DNA of 64,000 bases from Phymatolithon calcareum (GCA_977006965.1 OZ345359.1:1-64000), one strand, 5' to 3'. Counted from the first letter of the stretch, positions 43,407 through 54,732 are shown. Program-made: numbers and translations. The notes: generated from the sequence alone by a model not told the origin.

Positions 43407-43700
43407 GTGAACGACAATGTCGAAGATCGTGCTGGTATATACGGAGGTACAAGTAGTTTTCAGCTTAGATTCTTTGCCATTTGACGGAATTGAAGGTATA
43501 AAAAAGAATGGAAGAGTATGAATGGAATCAAAATCTTGGTAAGTGACAGTAAGTTTGGGATAAGCGAGAGGATTGAAAGTATTTGGTTTAGGTGTGTTAT
43601 TGGCGTGAAGATAAAAATTGAAGAAACTGTCGCACAGAGGAAAAATAAGTCTGAAAATGTTGAAAGCACGTATGATATTTGTTATGATAAGCCGTCGCCG

Positions 43701-43771
43701 GCAGCAGACGGAGTTGCCAAGCTGCATAAATTCCGAATTTATGCACCCTTGGCAACTTGATCCGCTGCTGA
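43701..43771. repeat. 71-bp hairpin
   Basis: GTTGCCAAGCTGCATAAATT pairs with AATTTATGCACCCTTGGCAAC around CCG. Outer arms GCAGCAGACGGA and TCCGCTGCTG extend it, and TATGATA/TATCATA lie further out. Probably a small fold-back element. Confidence 0.6.
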
Positions 43772-44120
43772 CTGGGGGGTATCATAAATAAGTAATTATT
43801 TCTCTAAAATTCTCTCACTGTCACGAGAACTGTCCGTACTGGCTGGTGGATAGAAAGATTTTTAGCTGCTTTGCACAGGATTTGTAAATAATACATACCC
43901 TCGAAATATATATAATTTATTTTTGTAATTGTTTTCAGCGACCAATTAATGTCCGTCCTTTTCCCGCCATGCTTTATGATGGAGTGGCACCTATGAAATT
44001 ATTTAACCGCTCCCCCTGTCACCTACGCTTGTGCTATCAACAGTATACTAGCACGATACGCCAGTTCGTCAATTTTGTTCGCTCTTACGCCTTTCGCTCG
44101 TATTCAGCGCTGTCATTGCC
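43772..44120. other. AT-rich intergenic stretch
   Basis: Has ATATATATAATTTATTTTT near 43,910 and no gene signal. It is the likely upstream region of the + strand gene at 44,121. Confidence 0.35.
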
Positions 44121-45128
44121 ATGACTTGCGCCAATAACGAGATAGTCACCGTCTACATGGCTATGCTTCGCTCTCTCGCAATCCAAGAACGATTCGAGGT
44201 CATCGTGAATGTCGAGTACAGAGAAACAATTCTATGGATTTTAAATAGCGCTTCCCGCGGTAACAACGGCCCTGACACTGCTGCTGCACGCAACGTTGTG
44301 AGATCTCTGTACGAACTGTGCCGTACCACGTTCAAGAACGTCGTCGATGAAGAGAGCTTCAAAACGCTTATTCTGAAAAACACGTGGTTTTCCCAGTGCT
44401 TTCTGATTGCCAAGAAGCTCGATCACGTGAAACATGGTACGCATACTCCAGACACGCGCGCCTACGATTTGTGGGTACTTCACATGAACAGAACAGGAAA
44501 ACGACCCGATTTCGAATCGGCCCCGGTATTGAAACCACGATACAGCTTTCGAAATGTTTACATTGATGGCATGTGGCCTAGCAAGATGATGCAAGATAGA
44601 GCGATCCCTGAGCAGCTTCAGGTGACTCTGTACTGCTCTGTTATTAACAGATGTGCCGTGTACAGCGCTGGACCATTTTCCAACTGCAAGCCGGTGGTTG
44701 AACGTAAGGGCAGGAAGCTAAGCATCCACAACAAAGTTCTGGAACATGAGAAAGATGTGAAGGAGAAGGAGTGTCAAGATTTCATCGGTCCTCTACCCAA
44801 CACGCTCCCTTTCTACCGCCTTTCTGCGCTAAAGTCGGGGAAAAGTCCGTGCAGAAATCTTGCCCTTCTGATTAATTCTATCACGTCGGCGTGGAACAAG
44901 ATGGCAAACTATCTGCAGTTCCGGTGTTGCGACACTATGTTGGCTTCGTATCTACGGTCAATATGGACACCCTGCAGTACGAGCCTGTTCCGGACGGCCT
45001 TCTCTCATCGACTTTACAGTCTGAGAGACTGGACGACACGAGTACCGTTCCAATGCGTCAGAGATATTATGCTGGCATCTTATCCAAGCAATGTTGGTGA
45101 GCTCGCCATTACGGCAATAGTCTCTTAG
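44121..45128 (+). CDS. Unrecognised 335-residue protein gene
   Basis: A true ATG (CATTGCCATGACT) opens 335 codons. The first 250 residues look like a folded protein: helical start (YMAMLRSLAIQERFEVIVNV), RSLYELCRTTFKNVVDEESF, then basic and aromatic sequence RYSFRNVYIDGMWPSKMMQD. From about 44,880 another + frame (VSTVNMDTLQYEPVPDGLLS...) looks more protein-like than the annotated end, which turns Arg/Trp/Cys-rich. An indel or an unseen intron there is likely. No family was recognised. Confidence 0.5.
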   Translation: MTCANNEIVTVYMAMLRSLAIQERFEVIVNVEYRETILWILNSASRGNNGPDTAAARNVVRSLYELCRTTFKNVVDEESFKTLILKNTWFSQCFLIAKKLDHVKHGTHTPDTRAYDLWVLHMNRTGKRPDFESAPVLKPRYSFRNVYIDGMWPSKMMQDRAIPEQLQVTLYCSVINRCAVYSAGPFSNCKPVVERKGRKLSIHNKVLEHEKDVKEKECQDFIGPLPNTLPFYRLSALKSGKSPCRNLALLINSITSAWNKMANYLQFRCCDTMLASYLRSIWTPCSTSLFRTAFSHRLYSLRDWTTRVPFQCVRDIMLASYPSNVGELAITAIVS

Positions 45129-45452
45129 GCATGCAATATCAATCAAGAGAGGCCTTTCTGTCATAGAGCAGAAAGTGATGATGGTGTCGAAGAATGTGCC
45201 TGAGTCCGTAAACAGACGGAGTGTGATCTTTCGATAGAGAATTTTACCTTTGGGCTTACTACAAATTTAGCCTATCTTGTACGCTTACAATCCATTTTCT
45301 AGCTTGACGTTCAAGCTCGAGACTTGGAATTCAATGATATTTCCACAGGAAATTCTTCAGGGATAGTGTCTTCTTAGAGCACTAAGTGGTCAATTAATTT
45401 TTTCATTGCCTCGCGAGGCTTAAGTTTTGGTCGCTTATGTGCAATAATTGTG
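45129..45452. other. Intergenic stretch
   Basis: No supported gene, repeat or RNA was seen. Confidence 0.4.
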
Positions 45453-45704
45453 TTAGAGCCTCAACATACGTTTTGTCCATTCTGTTTCTTGTTCGCATCG
45501 TCTGTTCGAGCCCCCTTCCAGAAATTCTTCCATTGTCCCTCCTCCACTTTTCATCATTTCTTTCACCCGCAAATTCTGCGAAGTTATAAACCGAGTCACA
45601 AACTGTTCAGATGGCAGGTCGTACCTAAGAGGATATTTCTCTTTCAGCTTTTCTAGTATTACTGGAGCATTCATTCTCCTGCTCTTATCACGGACACCCG
45701 TCAT
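45453..45704 (-). CDS. Short DNA-binding-like fragment
   Basis: 83 codons: MNAPVILEKLKEKYPLRYDL, PSEQFVTRFITSQNLRVKEM, then KSGGGTMEEFLEGGS. The pattern of a helical segment, Y/F-D-L/I-PSE and a second helix resembles N-terminal DNA-binding parts of eukaryotic transposon proteins, but the match is by eye only. It lies downstream of the other minus-strand pieces at 45.8-47.8 kb and may be their last part. Confidence 0.35.
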   Translation of the reverse strand: MTGVRDKSRRMNAPVILEKLKEKYPLRYDLPSEQFVTRFITSQNLRVKEMMKSGGGTMEEFLEGGSNRRCEQETEWTKRMLRL

Positions 45705-45822
45705 TTAATATGCCATTAAGTTCTGAAAATAAATTTGCACCGTGTTCTCCCCAAATCCCTTCCCGTGTGAAGGCCTTTTCGCCCATCCTGGTTTCAGTCT
45801 GCACCTTTCACGAACATCTTCG

Positions 45823-46095
45823 CTAGCACTTCCTGCAAATTGTCTCAACGCAGGACTGTCCTAGGCATTCCAATGCACTTTCATCGCTCCTTCTCTCATT
45901 AGACCATGTGCCATTGTGGCCCCGCGAATAGTCACCAAAGAGGTTCTTGGTGCGCTGCATAATTCCGAGTGACCGAAAAGAGTCCTCTCGCTCAAAAGAT
46001 GCGTTGCAACCAAAGCACACGAATCGCGTTTTCCTCCATGGGCGCGCTCCTGGAGCACTTCTGTCACCACGCATGTCCTCTTGCAGCAGTTTCAC
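45823..46095 (-). pseudogene. Cys-containing fragment of the same decayed locus
   Basis: 90 codons with FVCFGCNASFERED, a possible single zinc-binding half site, and a second Cys cluster CLGQSCVETICRKC. An overlapping minus frame is equally open, so the piece has probably suffered an indel. No function assigned. Confidence 0.3.
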
Positions 46096-46166
46096 TGCTT
46101 GTGCGACCTCAGGTGGATGGGTGTGAAATTCTCCTCGGTTTCTCGCAGTGTTTCGGCACGAAAAAC

Positions 46167-47561
46167 CTAACGCAAAGATGTCGAAGTCCTCATCAATACT
46201 CCCGTTTCACTAACTTCATAAGTGAGCAGAGACTCATTTTGCTCTGCGCCATTGTTCGAAGCTGATCTTAGGTCTATTATGCCATCCCGGTCAATAATTT
46301 CATCTTCCGCATTCGGTACATTGGCTCGATCCAATATTTCGATTGTACCGGTACTACCATTGTTATCCGTGGCGTTAAATCCGTTGAAAACCTCCTCGTC
46401 CCCCTCAAGTTCTGATTCATCGCCACCGTAGCCGTCCTCATCTCCTGGCGCACTCACACAGTCCGTCGCAATTCGGCTTGCTCCCGACGCAACCCAAGAC
46501 CCTTCTCGAGAGGACATATACTTCCGAAACGAAAAACCAGAAATTGGAAAAATGCTGCCATCAACCTGACATGGTGCAAGACAAGTATTACATGCAGAAA
46601 CCCTTGGGGTCTCTGAGCAGTCTGCGGCCTCGATAGGAAATCTTCCGTCGTGCAACGCATCACTTCTTTCGCCGACGTGCCCGGTAATGTACGAAAATTT
46701 GACATGTTGATCGGACGCGTCTAAACCAGCCAACAGGGTTGCTTTTTTCGCTCTGTCTAAGATGTTGTCATCCACAATGCGTCTCAATAGTGCGAAGTTA
46801 TCGTACACGAGTGTACCCAGAACGTAATCTACGGCTGTCTTCCTCTTTCACTTCGCTTTGGTTAGATGGTTGGAAACTTTTAGGAAGGACATGAGGGAAA
46901 GCGGTTTAGCGTTCACCGTGGGTATGGCGCTTATTTCAGGGTTAAGTAACGGCGCCAATGCCTTACGAAGCCACTCTCGAGAGCTCTTGTACATATGTTC
47001 TGTGCTTCGCTTCCGCGTCAAACTGGGAAAATCAATCTCCTTGACTTTTGTTTCCTCTTCTACGCTTATGTCCAATCGTTTCGTTCCTCATGACATTATC
47101 TGTACATCTTCCAATATTAAAATAACGGCGTCTCGGAGAGAATTTTCTTCAGTCCTGCGCCTGAATATAACTTGTTTTCGTGGAATTTGACCTGAAATTA
47201 GCGACTTCCAGTGACATCGTGCATGAGTGTATCGAGCTCTAAACCTGCCAGAGAGAGTGACTTCGGACCCCAACGATGGTGTCCCATTAACATTACGTGG
47301 GATTATACCAGCAGAATATTCTTGGGAACTAGTTCTGCTGGACCTGGGCTCGATTACAGAGTTTTCATCTCTTGAATGGCCCTCTTTTCCTGTACGTTGC
47401 AGGCCATTCCTGATTTGCACTTCCGTATTGCCTGTGTCCCCATCACAGTTTTCGCCGTCCTGGTCATCGCTATCATCACCAACGATTTGCTCTGCAGGTG
47501 ATTGTTGCCGGAGAGAAATGCAGGCATTTTGTATGCTGAGCACTGTGCAAAGTACTCTCAT
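46167..47561 (-). pseudogene. Unrecognised gene in one frame with two TGA stops
   Basis: 465 codons in one minus frame are interrupted only by TGA at 47,090-47,088 and 46,850-46,848. Order: an acidic disordered part (VGDDSDDQDGENCDGDTGN); a Glu/Arg part; EIDFPSLTRKRSTEHMYKSS and LRKALAPLLNPEISAIPTVN; then, across the second TGA, AVDYVLGTLVYDNFALLRRI and ATLLAGLDASDQHVKFSYIT; then ACNTCLAPCQVDGSIF and an acidic end. The sense across both stops is smooth, so each probably replaces one residue (CGA to TGA would give Arg). No family recognised; likely a transposon gene. Confidence 0.45.
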
Positions 47562-47574
47562 GAAAGCTTCTCTC

Positions 47575-47760
47575 TCAGGATTCTTTTCTTGAGTGCTTTG
47601 ATCCCTTCACAAAGCTCTTGAGCGAAGGCAGTTTAAGCATTGACTGTTTCCAGCTCAGGGAAGGCGCAAACGGTACTTCATTAGAAAAGAGTGAGGATAA
47701 TAGCCCTTGAATAACAGCATCAACAAGCTTTTTAACATTGCGGACAGTAAGCCCGTCCAA
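47575..47760 (-). pseudogene. N-terminal part of the same decayed locus
   Basis: 61 codons: DGLTVRNVKKLVDAVIQGLL, SSLFSNEVPFAPSLSWKQSM, then a Lys/Ser-rich end. Its frame differs from the next piece by an indel near 47,590, where another frame reads LCEGIKALKKRILREKL. Confidence 0.35.
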
Positions 47761-48082
47761 ATCTTCTGCAAGTCGGCCGCGTTCATAAATATTCGGATGT
47801 TAATGTTTATGCTACGATTCTAGGCCAAGTTCCAGCGCAACGAAAAGTCCCGATGTGGGGAAGGTTCAAAGCAAGATAACTACGGTCCAACTTGGTTGTT
47901 TTTACCTTGGTGCGCCACCCAGCGGGGTATGTATCCACGCGGGCGACACTGTAATGCCGAAAAATTAGTTACAGTGATGAAACTTATCATGCCGTTATCC
48001 TTAATTGTATGTGTAATGCTAACCTATCAGTATTAACGCTAACCCAAAAAATGGGACTGGTTAAGATACCCCTCAGGAGCAA
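47761..48082. other. Intergenic stretch
   Basis: No supported gene. TAACCTATCAGTATTAACGC and TAACCC motifs near 48,020-48,040 do not form a repeat array. Confidence 0.35.
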
Positions 48083-48367
48083 TTACGGAGCGGACCAATC
48101 AGATGTCGCCCCAAAATACCGGGTGGGGTCTTTTGCACCACACAAGTGAACGTAAAATGGACCGAGCATGACAAGAATCGGTTCCAATCCTCTCACGAAG
48201 TCTTGCCTTTTTTCGTGCAGGTTCTGTTGGCTCGGCGTCTTCGATGTGGCCATCCATGCAAATACAAGTGCAAAAGCTGCACTTTCTGCAATGTACACAG
48301 CGTCTCTTTTTGCATATACAGAGGAGCGGCGTCTCATTACCGTGTGCCGCATCCATTGAAGCATCAA
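48083..48367 (-). pseudogene. Cys-rich fragment
   Basis: One minus frame has CICKKRRCVHCRKCSFCTCI followed by a basic stretch (ARKKARLRERIG). Eight cysteines in twenty residues could bind zinc, like the Cys-rich ends of some transposon-coded proteins. A second minus frame is open over the same bases. No flanking domain. Confidence 0.3.
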
Positions 48368-49230
48368 AGTGACTTCAGTAGCTGATACTCCATTAGCAGC
48401 AGATAGCGCAGTGAACGTCTCCTTGGAGTTCCGGACTGTGCAGTACGTTACTGTAAGAATTTGTAGGTCATGCCATTGATTTGGACACCTTGAGCTGCCT
48501 TAACCTGAGTTTTCTCTCATACCTATGTTTTATAGTTTTTTGACCCATGTGAGCGATGTGCAGGCTAGAGCAACCGGAATATGTCCCCGATTTTCAAGAT
48601 AGTCTCCTCTCCTTACAACTCTTCCAAGCTTCCGTACAATCCCTTCAATGTTTTCTTCGGGTCATTAGGAATCCGGTGAGACTAATAAAAACGCTCGTCG
48701 TCAAAACTGGAAAAAGAGTTCCGTGAGCTGAGCTCATCCGAGTTTGGAAAAAGCCAAAAAAATTTTTATTCGCAAATCGTGTGTTAAAATACTTTCAAAA
48801 GTATTTTGACTTGTTGACGTGTCAGATGCGAGTACTACTCATGGTAAAAGAACGTAGATCCAATTATTTGGCCCCCCCCGAATGTTGTTCGAATCCTGTT
48901 CTTCTTCTGTCGACCCTCAAGTAGTGTTTTGGAGAACTACAGAACTTGACGAGCAGCAAAACTGTAGAGCTAGACTAACCAAACCGTGCATTGTTACACT
49001 AAAAGTAAACACGGGAGAAATTGTAACAGAAAAGGGCGTGGAGGAGTGTGTCTGCATTTGCAGATTGCCTTAGTTCCCATCCTAGGAAATCTGTCATGCG
49101 CCGTGATAGTAAATTCCATGACACTGTCACAATTAGTAGCAGTAAGAATAGAAATACTTCTTCTTAGCCCCATAAATGGAATAGGAACTCTATATTATTA
49201 TTCCCTATTTTCATATATTTTGTCTATAGA
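48368..49230. other. Stretch without a firm gene
   Basis: Contains a small perfect palindrome AAAATACTTTCAAAAGTATTTT around 48,787-48,808 and CCCCCCCC at 48,873. Nothing else could be supported. Confidence 0.35.
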
Positions 49231-50650
49231 CTAATGAAGGCCCACTTCTTTTGTGCCGCTGATATCATCGTCCATAAGTTTGAGATGAAAGCAAACTTGA
49301 GCATAAATCAAGACAGGTTTCTTCGAAATACTGTTAATCATGATATTGCTAGGTTTCACTCCTTCTCGCGAAGACTCGACACTGTACTCGTGATACTTTC
49401 CTTCCACTTCGCCTTCTCTCCGTAGCTGCTCCTTGAAAAAACAGCGTTTTCCCCCCCGAATAAGCACCATCATATAGCCCACAATTTTGCCATCTAGAAG
49501 CTCCACCAGCACGAGCAAAAAGATGATTTTCCGATGCCATGGTTTGCAGGGCTTGTTAATCTCGTCGGAAAACCAGATCTCAAACGCAGAACGTTGAGAC
49601 AGAAATATCTATCCAGGATTTTCACTTTGAATACAGCGGCTGTCATTTCAGCCATGGGCTCTACATCACTCATTTCAACAATCTACCTTGAAAGATCTCT
49701 TCCTCAACGCCTCAATCGTTATGTAAACAGCTATTCTGTGTTGCAAAGAAGTCCCGAAAACAGGAGGTATTGGAGATCCAACACTTTCCGTACTGCCGGA
49801 CCCACAAATATTAGCATAATGTTTTCAAAAGACTTGATAACTACCTCCATGGCACTAGTCTATTCATGCTATTTCTGAAGAAGCTAACAGGCGCCATCGC
49901 TAGTACAAGAGCTCCATGGCTTCGACTTCGCTTTGCTGAATGCACCAAGCATAGTTTTCGAACGTTTTTCCAAATACGAGATAACAATTGCCAAAATCCA
50001 TATCATGTTCCATACATTCGTGATCTTCCGATTTCCGGATCGTTAATGAAAGACATCACAAGAAGAGGGAGGGTTGCGTTGGCCCGATTGGAAACACTTA
50101 AAATTAGTCGCGCGTTGATAATGCCGTCGCACAGGGGCTCGGAAGCTCTTCGATAAATTTGAGAATTTGCTCAAAGCCCTGTGCGTCTCCTGCTTTTGCG
50201 TCGTGAAGACGTTCATCCACTCAAGCCTCGGTCCACAAGCCTTCGAAATCAACGAAAATTGGTTCGTTGGTGGCACGGCAAAAATATGGTACGTTCTCTG
50301 ACGAGAAGAAAATTGACTTCCACACATTTGCAATGGGTCTCTTCCGTCGTTTTGGATCTGTGTTCGATTGTGCCCTATATCCTCTCATATTTCTCATTTC
50401 CCAACGCCGCGGAACCTCCCCACAAGATAAACTGTGCAAACTCCTTATTGGCTTGAGCATGCAACTGATCGCTTCTCCATCAACCGATGTCGTCTCGATC
50501 GCTCCCGCACCAAGCATATATCTCTGAGGGCCACCAGCTGCTGGCACTCCCCCATCATAGCGCCGATGTCTTTTGTGGCTACGTGGCAGAGCGTATCGGC
50601 GAGATATTTGAACCTGGAATAAACAACGTTACCATTTAAACGAAATTCCA
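49231..50650 (-). pseudogene. Protein-kinase-like remnant, copy 1
   Basis: Pieces of a kinase-like domain lie on the minus strand in several frames. Around 50,285-50,120 it reads EPIFVDFEGLWTEA, then TGA, then VDERLHDAKAGDAQGFEQIL and LPSPCATALSTRD. This is 80% or more alike, by eye, to the + strand copy at 62.1 kb, where the TGA position is Trp. A separate piece at about 49,350 reads GVKPSNIMINSISK, matching the D-x-K-P-x-N catalytic loop but with Asp changed. DFE in place of DFG is shared by both copies. The gene is scattered and cannot make a kinase. Confidence 0.5.
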
Positions 50651-51336
50651 CTTAGAGCATCCCAAGAAACCCTACATTCGGATGTGAAACACGTTGTGAA
50701 GTTTTTTGCAATATCTGTGCTTTATGACATCACTCACTCTTGTCTGTACTCTGAAATAACCTCCGCGAATTTCACATCCCTTAAGTGGCTTACCATCTCA
50801 TTCCAGATTGCGCAAGTACATCGTCAGAAGATTTTTTCTGGTACCCTTGCACAAATTTCAAGAGCATTGCGCAACGGCGCGTGCCCGTGCCCGAGGTCAA
50901 GACCGCAAAATAGTGCACACGGCGCACGAGGGTAAACTTTGAGCCAATTGATTTGGAGACAGACTAATTCCATCGAGCAATTCTAAAGCTTAAACGCAAA
51001 AGTGTTGACAGTGCTTGAAAAGCCACTTGTGTCAGATCTATTTGCCCAGATTAGCGTTCGCTGTTTTGGAATGTTCGATTTCGAATACACAAAGCTTATC
51101 ACAGGTAGTCAGGGACATTTTTTCTCTTTGGACGGGATTTCTTGTGCAATGAACTTCATTTGCAAATTTTGAAACTAAATTTCAGTTCTAAGTTTTCCGT
51201 TTCAGTCCATTCCATACCTAAATCACTGAAAATGGAGTCAAATATAATCATTTGGGGCACGGGCCGGGCGCAAAAAAATAGAAATTCTATCAATTAAAGA
51301 ACGCGAGTGCACCAAAATCGTCCGCTGTATCATCCC
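50651..51336. other. Stretch without a gene
   Basis: No supported gene, repeat or RNA. Low-complexity and A/T-rich patches only. Confidence 0.35.
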
Positions 51337-51741
51337 TCAAACCTTTACGCCTTTTTGGGCCTTCGTTGGAGCGAAAAAAACGTTTCCCTCTCCGTCGTCC
51401 CACACAGATCCAGACTTAACACTACTGATCGAAGTAAGAGCCACACGGTTCTCGTGACGAAACAGTTCGGCAAGAATATGACTGCCGTACTCCTCCAAAT
51501 ACCCTATTCGGCCCTGGCACGAGCTTCGAGAGATTTCATTCGAGCTCTCATCTAGGAGCGAATCAAGGTAATGCTGATTTCTCCTCCACCTGCCACACAC
51601 GGAAGTCCTTTTCATCTCCGACAGTCCTCGCTTCTGCAGCGAACTTACGAGTGCCCTGAACGTGTCGCTGGAATAGCTGCTATGACTGCGGAGAGAAGTT
51701 TTAAAACAAGGTACAGCTTGGAAGGCACAGGTCTTTCGCAC
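51337..51741 (-). CDS. Unrecognised 134-codon ORF
   Basis: Minus-strand frame with SSLQKRGLSEMKRTSVCGRW, HYLDSLLDESSNEISR and LAELFRHENRVALTSISSVK, ending in GVKV. Charge and helix content are protein-like. The + strand is also open over much of it, so support is weak. Confidence 0.25.
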   Translation of the reverse strand: MRKTCAFQAVPCFKTSLRSHSSYSSDTFRALVSSLQKRGLSEMKRTSVCGRWRRNQHYLDSLLDESSNEISRSSCQGRIGYLEEYGSHILAELFRHENRVALTSISSVKSGSVWDDGEGNVFFAPTKAQKGVKV

Positions 51742-52344
51742 ACAGGCACAACAGGTCTACTAGGTCTTCTCAAACGATATTTATTCGCATGTATCGCGGC
51801 AGCAGCCATCTAGTTCCTACTATGCGCACCTACAGAGCCTCGACGAGACGAATGTACGGGCACATATGGATGGCATTGCAGACGAAGTGTTCAAGTTATT
51901 TCAGGATTTTGGCGACACATCAGAACCTGCATTTCAAAGAATCGAGGTTCTAAATCTACCAGTTGACCTACTCTCCAGAGCTGAAAAATTCTATAATTCG
52001 TTTTTGCTGCAAAGAGAAACTAATGCGTGGAGAAATAGGAAAGTAATACGATCTCCATACGCAAAGTACATCTGACCTGTGCCCTTTAAACCAAGAGCTC
52101 ACTAATCAATTTCCATCCAGGGACCTGTTTTTATCCTTTTTATATAAGCAACGAAAAGATTTTGTTGCAAAAGATTCATGGAGGGTTGCTAAAATAAAGC
52201 AAAAGGCAACAGGTTTGTTTAAGTCCATCACTGGCCTTTTTTGTAGTTAAATTGAAGCACCTTGTGGTTTCCTTCCATTTTTAAGAATCAGAAACGATTC
52301 AGGGAGGGAGAATGAGTGTATGAGCGTCATGGAAATCGGATTCC

Positions 52345-53483
52345 ATGGGAGCATATGAATCGGAATACAACATGCATGCCGTACTATTACTCGACGATCT
52401 CTATGCCGATGGAACAAATTTGACGAAATCAGGCTCGCAGAGCGCAGACAATGTACGAGTACGTCTGGTGAACGTAAAAGTACGGTCCAAAGAGTGGAAC
52501 GAAGTCTTCATTGTGCCCTCTATTCAGAACAAAGAAGGAAAAACAGAACAGGATCTCTGTCTGGAGCTAATTGTGCTATTCCAGCGCTTTCTCTTCTTGC
52601 TACTTGAGGATGTTATGGAGGCTTCAAGAGATGGCGTTATATTTCAAGTTCGCCTTGTGCTACTACGAATCAACACACTGATCGCAGACCAGACTCAAGA
52701 TAGACAATTCATGTGCCTCGAAGTACATGGAAGCTACATGGACAGCACGGAATGTACTAGAACTAGCAAAGTAGTCACTCAGGTCAGACTTCAAGAAGAT
52801 TACATCCCTTATGCGGAGCTCGCGGAGGAAGAAAGAACTCGAGAGAATCATGAAGAAGTATACAGCAGACAAACTGCATACTGGTTGAAGCCGCTCCCAC
52901 GTGATGTCGTTCACACAGTGCAGTGTCAACTTACAGCATCTCAGGCTCAGATTCACAGCCGGAAGAAGTCAACAGGGCTAAGCGCTTTCTAACGCCAACG
53001 AGTGGTTTGAAAATGCTCCCGGCTTTATCTGGAGTTCATGGCCTCGGAACACGACCCTTCCATCTTTACTCCATGGTAGGCTTCGATTGACTGCACGCTT
53101 TTAATCTAGGCCCTGAGAGACTTCTACCGGACATGGCCTTTAAAGTTTTTCAAAGCAATGCGTACAATAGGAGTGTGATCTCAAAATATAAACTTGTTCA
53201 TGCAGTGAACAAACGGTTCGAACATCTTCCTCTTTTCTGTGAGCTCAGAGTGATCCCCTTTCGAGAGAACCGAAACCACCTTCATGCAGGGATGACTGGA
53301 AAACTTAGGAGAGAAGTTACTCTTTTCTTATGGGTTGCTCTATTGGGCTTGCAGTCTAAGACGAATCCAGACGATGATTGCTTGCTCCAGGCTGCAGTTC
53401 TCCTAGACTTGCTGCAAAGCATCTTCTGGGGCATTAACGTGAGGGCAGACGCGGCAATTAGATCTAATCCAGAGATTGATTAA
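52345..53483 (+). pseudogene. KDZ/Plavaka-like transposase remnant
   Basis: The first frame (52,345-52,992) reads LLLDDLYADGTNLTKSGSQS and VKVRSKEWNEVFIVPSIQN. It then gives LCLELIVLFQRFLFLLLEDV, EASRDGVIF, LIADQTQDRQFMCLEVHGSY and MDSTECTRT. Such D-G-T ... D-Q-x-x-(D/E)-R ... D-x-x-x-C spacing is seen in large eukaryotic cut-and-paste transposases of the KDZ/Plavaka kind. After a frame change near 52,975 it goes on as RFLTPTSGLKMLPALSGVHG and FHLYSMVGFD, TGA (53,088), LHAFNLGPERLLPDMAFKVF and HAGMTGKLRREVTLFLWVAL, ending at 53,483. The family name is inference from pattern memory. Confidence 0.5.
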
Positions 53484-53717
53484 ATCGATTGGCTTTGTTT
53501 CCACGCTGGAGTCGACCTAACAGAGTCACTTTCAATAGCTGTATCGATGATGTTGCATCTAATAATGTGGCACTCAGGGACAAATTAAGAAAATTTGGCT
53601 GTTTTCATAGCGGGAACGTAGTGAAAATGAAACCATGCAAAAGGCAACAAATGAAAGCTACAAAGCGACAAACAAAAAGATGGAAAAAATCGGAAAGCAG
53701 CTTCTTCTGTACGGAAT

Positions 53718-54443
53718 ATGGCGGAAGCAAACTACGGCGGGAGTGATGCTAGAGAGAGCTTTGCGTCTCGAGCGGCCTTCCAGGTCCTCCTCAACTCTGA
53801 TCCGTTTCTTGAGCCAGTACACCTCAATCTCTACAAAGAGCCTGCAGTAACAGTGGAGCATAGGGAAGTTTGTCAGCAGGTTTGTACGGATATTGAGGAA
53901 CTTATTCGTGGTAAGCTAATTGAATGTGCCTCTGAGCTCATTCTAGGTTTGCAATATGCGTCTACTTTACTGCCCATCTGGAGAACTGCAAAGTCAATCA
54001 AGTTTAACGGGCTCCTTCCCTGGATATCTCCTCCAAACCGCCACATTCGCCAAATAGTGTATGCAGGGGCGTTACTCAATGGATGCGACCGCCGACACGA
54101 AGCTCTAGAGTACTCGTATTGATCCGAAATACGGAAAGGGATCCTTCATTTGATTTTGGAAAGGAGAACGAATGTTGGAGCTCGCATGCGGGTTGCATTT
54201 ATTCGCAGGCTGATAGATATGGAACCTCATCCAGACAGCAAACTCGTAATGAATACATACGGGCATACTCGCTGTGCGTATGAGCAGCAAAGAGGAAAAT
54301 CTGGAGACTTGCTCTTGGACTACGTGCCATACTTCTCTGTAAGACGCCTCCTTATCGTCGTTCCTGACATGCAAGATGTATTAATTCTATTTTCAATTAC
54401 AACGGGGATGAATGAGCCAGAACATACGATCGAAGAGATGTAG
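53718..54443 (+). pseudogene. Unrecognised gene with one in-frame TGA
   Basis: From a real ATG at 53,718 one frame runs 241 codons with TGA only at 54,120-54,122. It reads ARESFASRAAFQVLLNSDPF, REVCQQVCTDIEELIRGKLI and ILGLQYASTLLPIWRTAKSI, then, past the stop, RMRVAFIRRLIDMEPHPDSK and LLDYVPYFSVRRLLIVVPDM. Steady helix/strand patterning on both sides of the stop argues that it was one protein. It follows the KDZ-like remnant on the same strand and could be a second protein of that element. Confidence 0.45.
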
Positions 54444-54732
54444 AACAAGACGTTCTTCATTGTTCGAGGCTTTCAATTTAGCTCTATCAGCCCAGAGGAG
54501 TGGTGACTCTCAATGGAGTGTATATAATTTACATTTAATGTGAATAACAAATTTTGGTGCTCCTCGCGGGCCGCCATTAAAAAATTCGCACGACTTTTTC
54601 AGCCGCGGTGTCCGCTCCGCGATTCATACCATCGAATGCAATTGCATTGCTAATCCGTTTGTCCCCCCGCTGACGAACATATTTCTAGCCCTCCAGCATG
54701 TTTAATTTCTTCAGTTTCAGATTTTCGAAACG

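Noticed and set aside
48811-48900. tRNA gene suggested by TTCGAATCC
   Set aside because: No acceptor stem or D-arm could be paired around it.
22149-54443. Alternative genetic code with TAG/TGA/TAA as sense
   Set aside because: Long frames elsewhere, such as the 1,250-codon helicase part and the Hsp70 part, contain none of the three stops, and Trp/Gln/Arg use normal codons.
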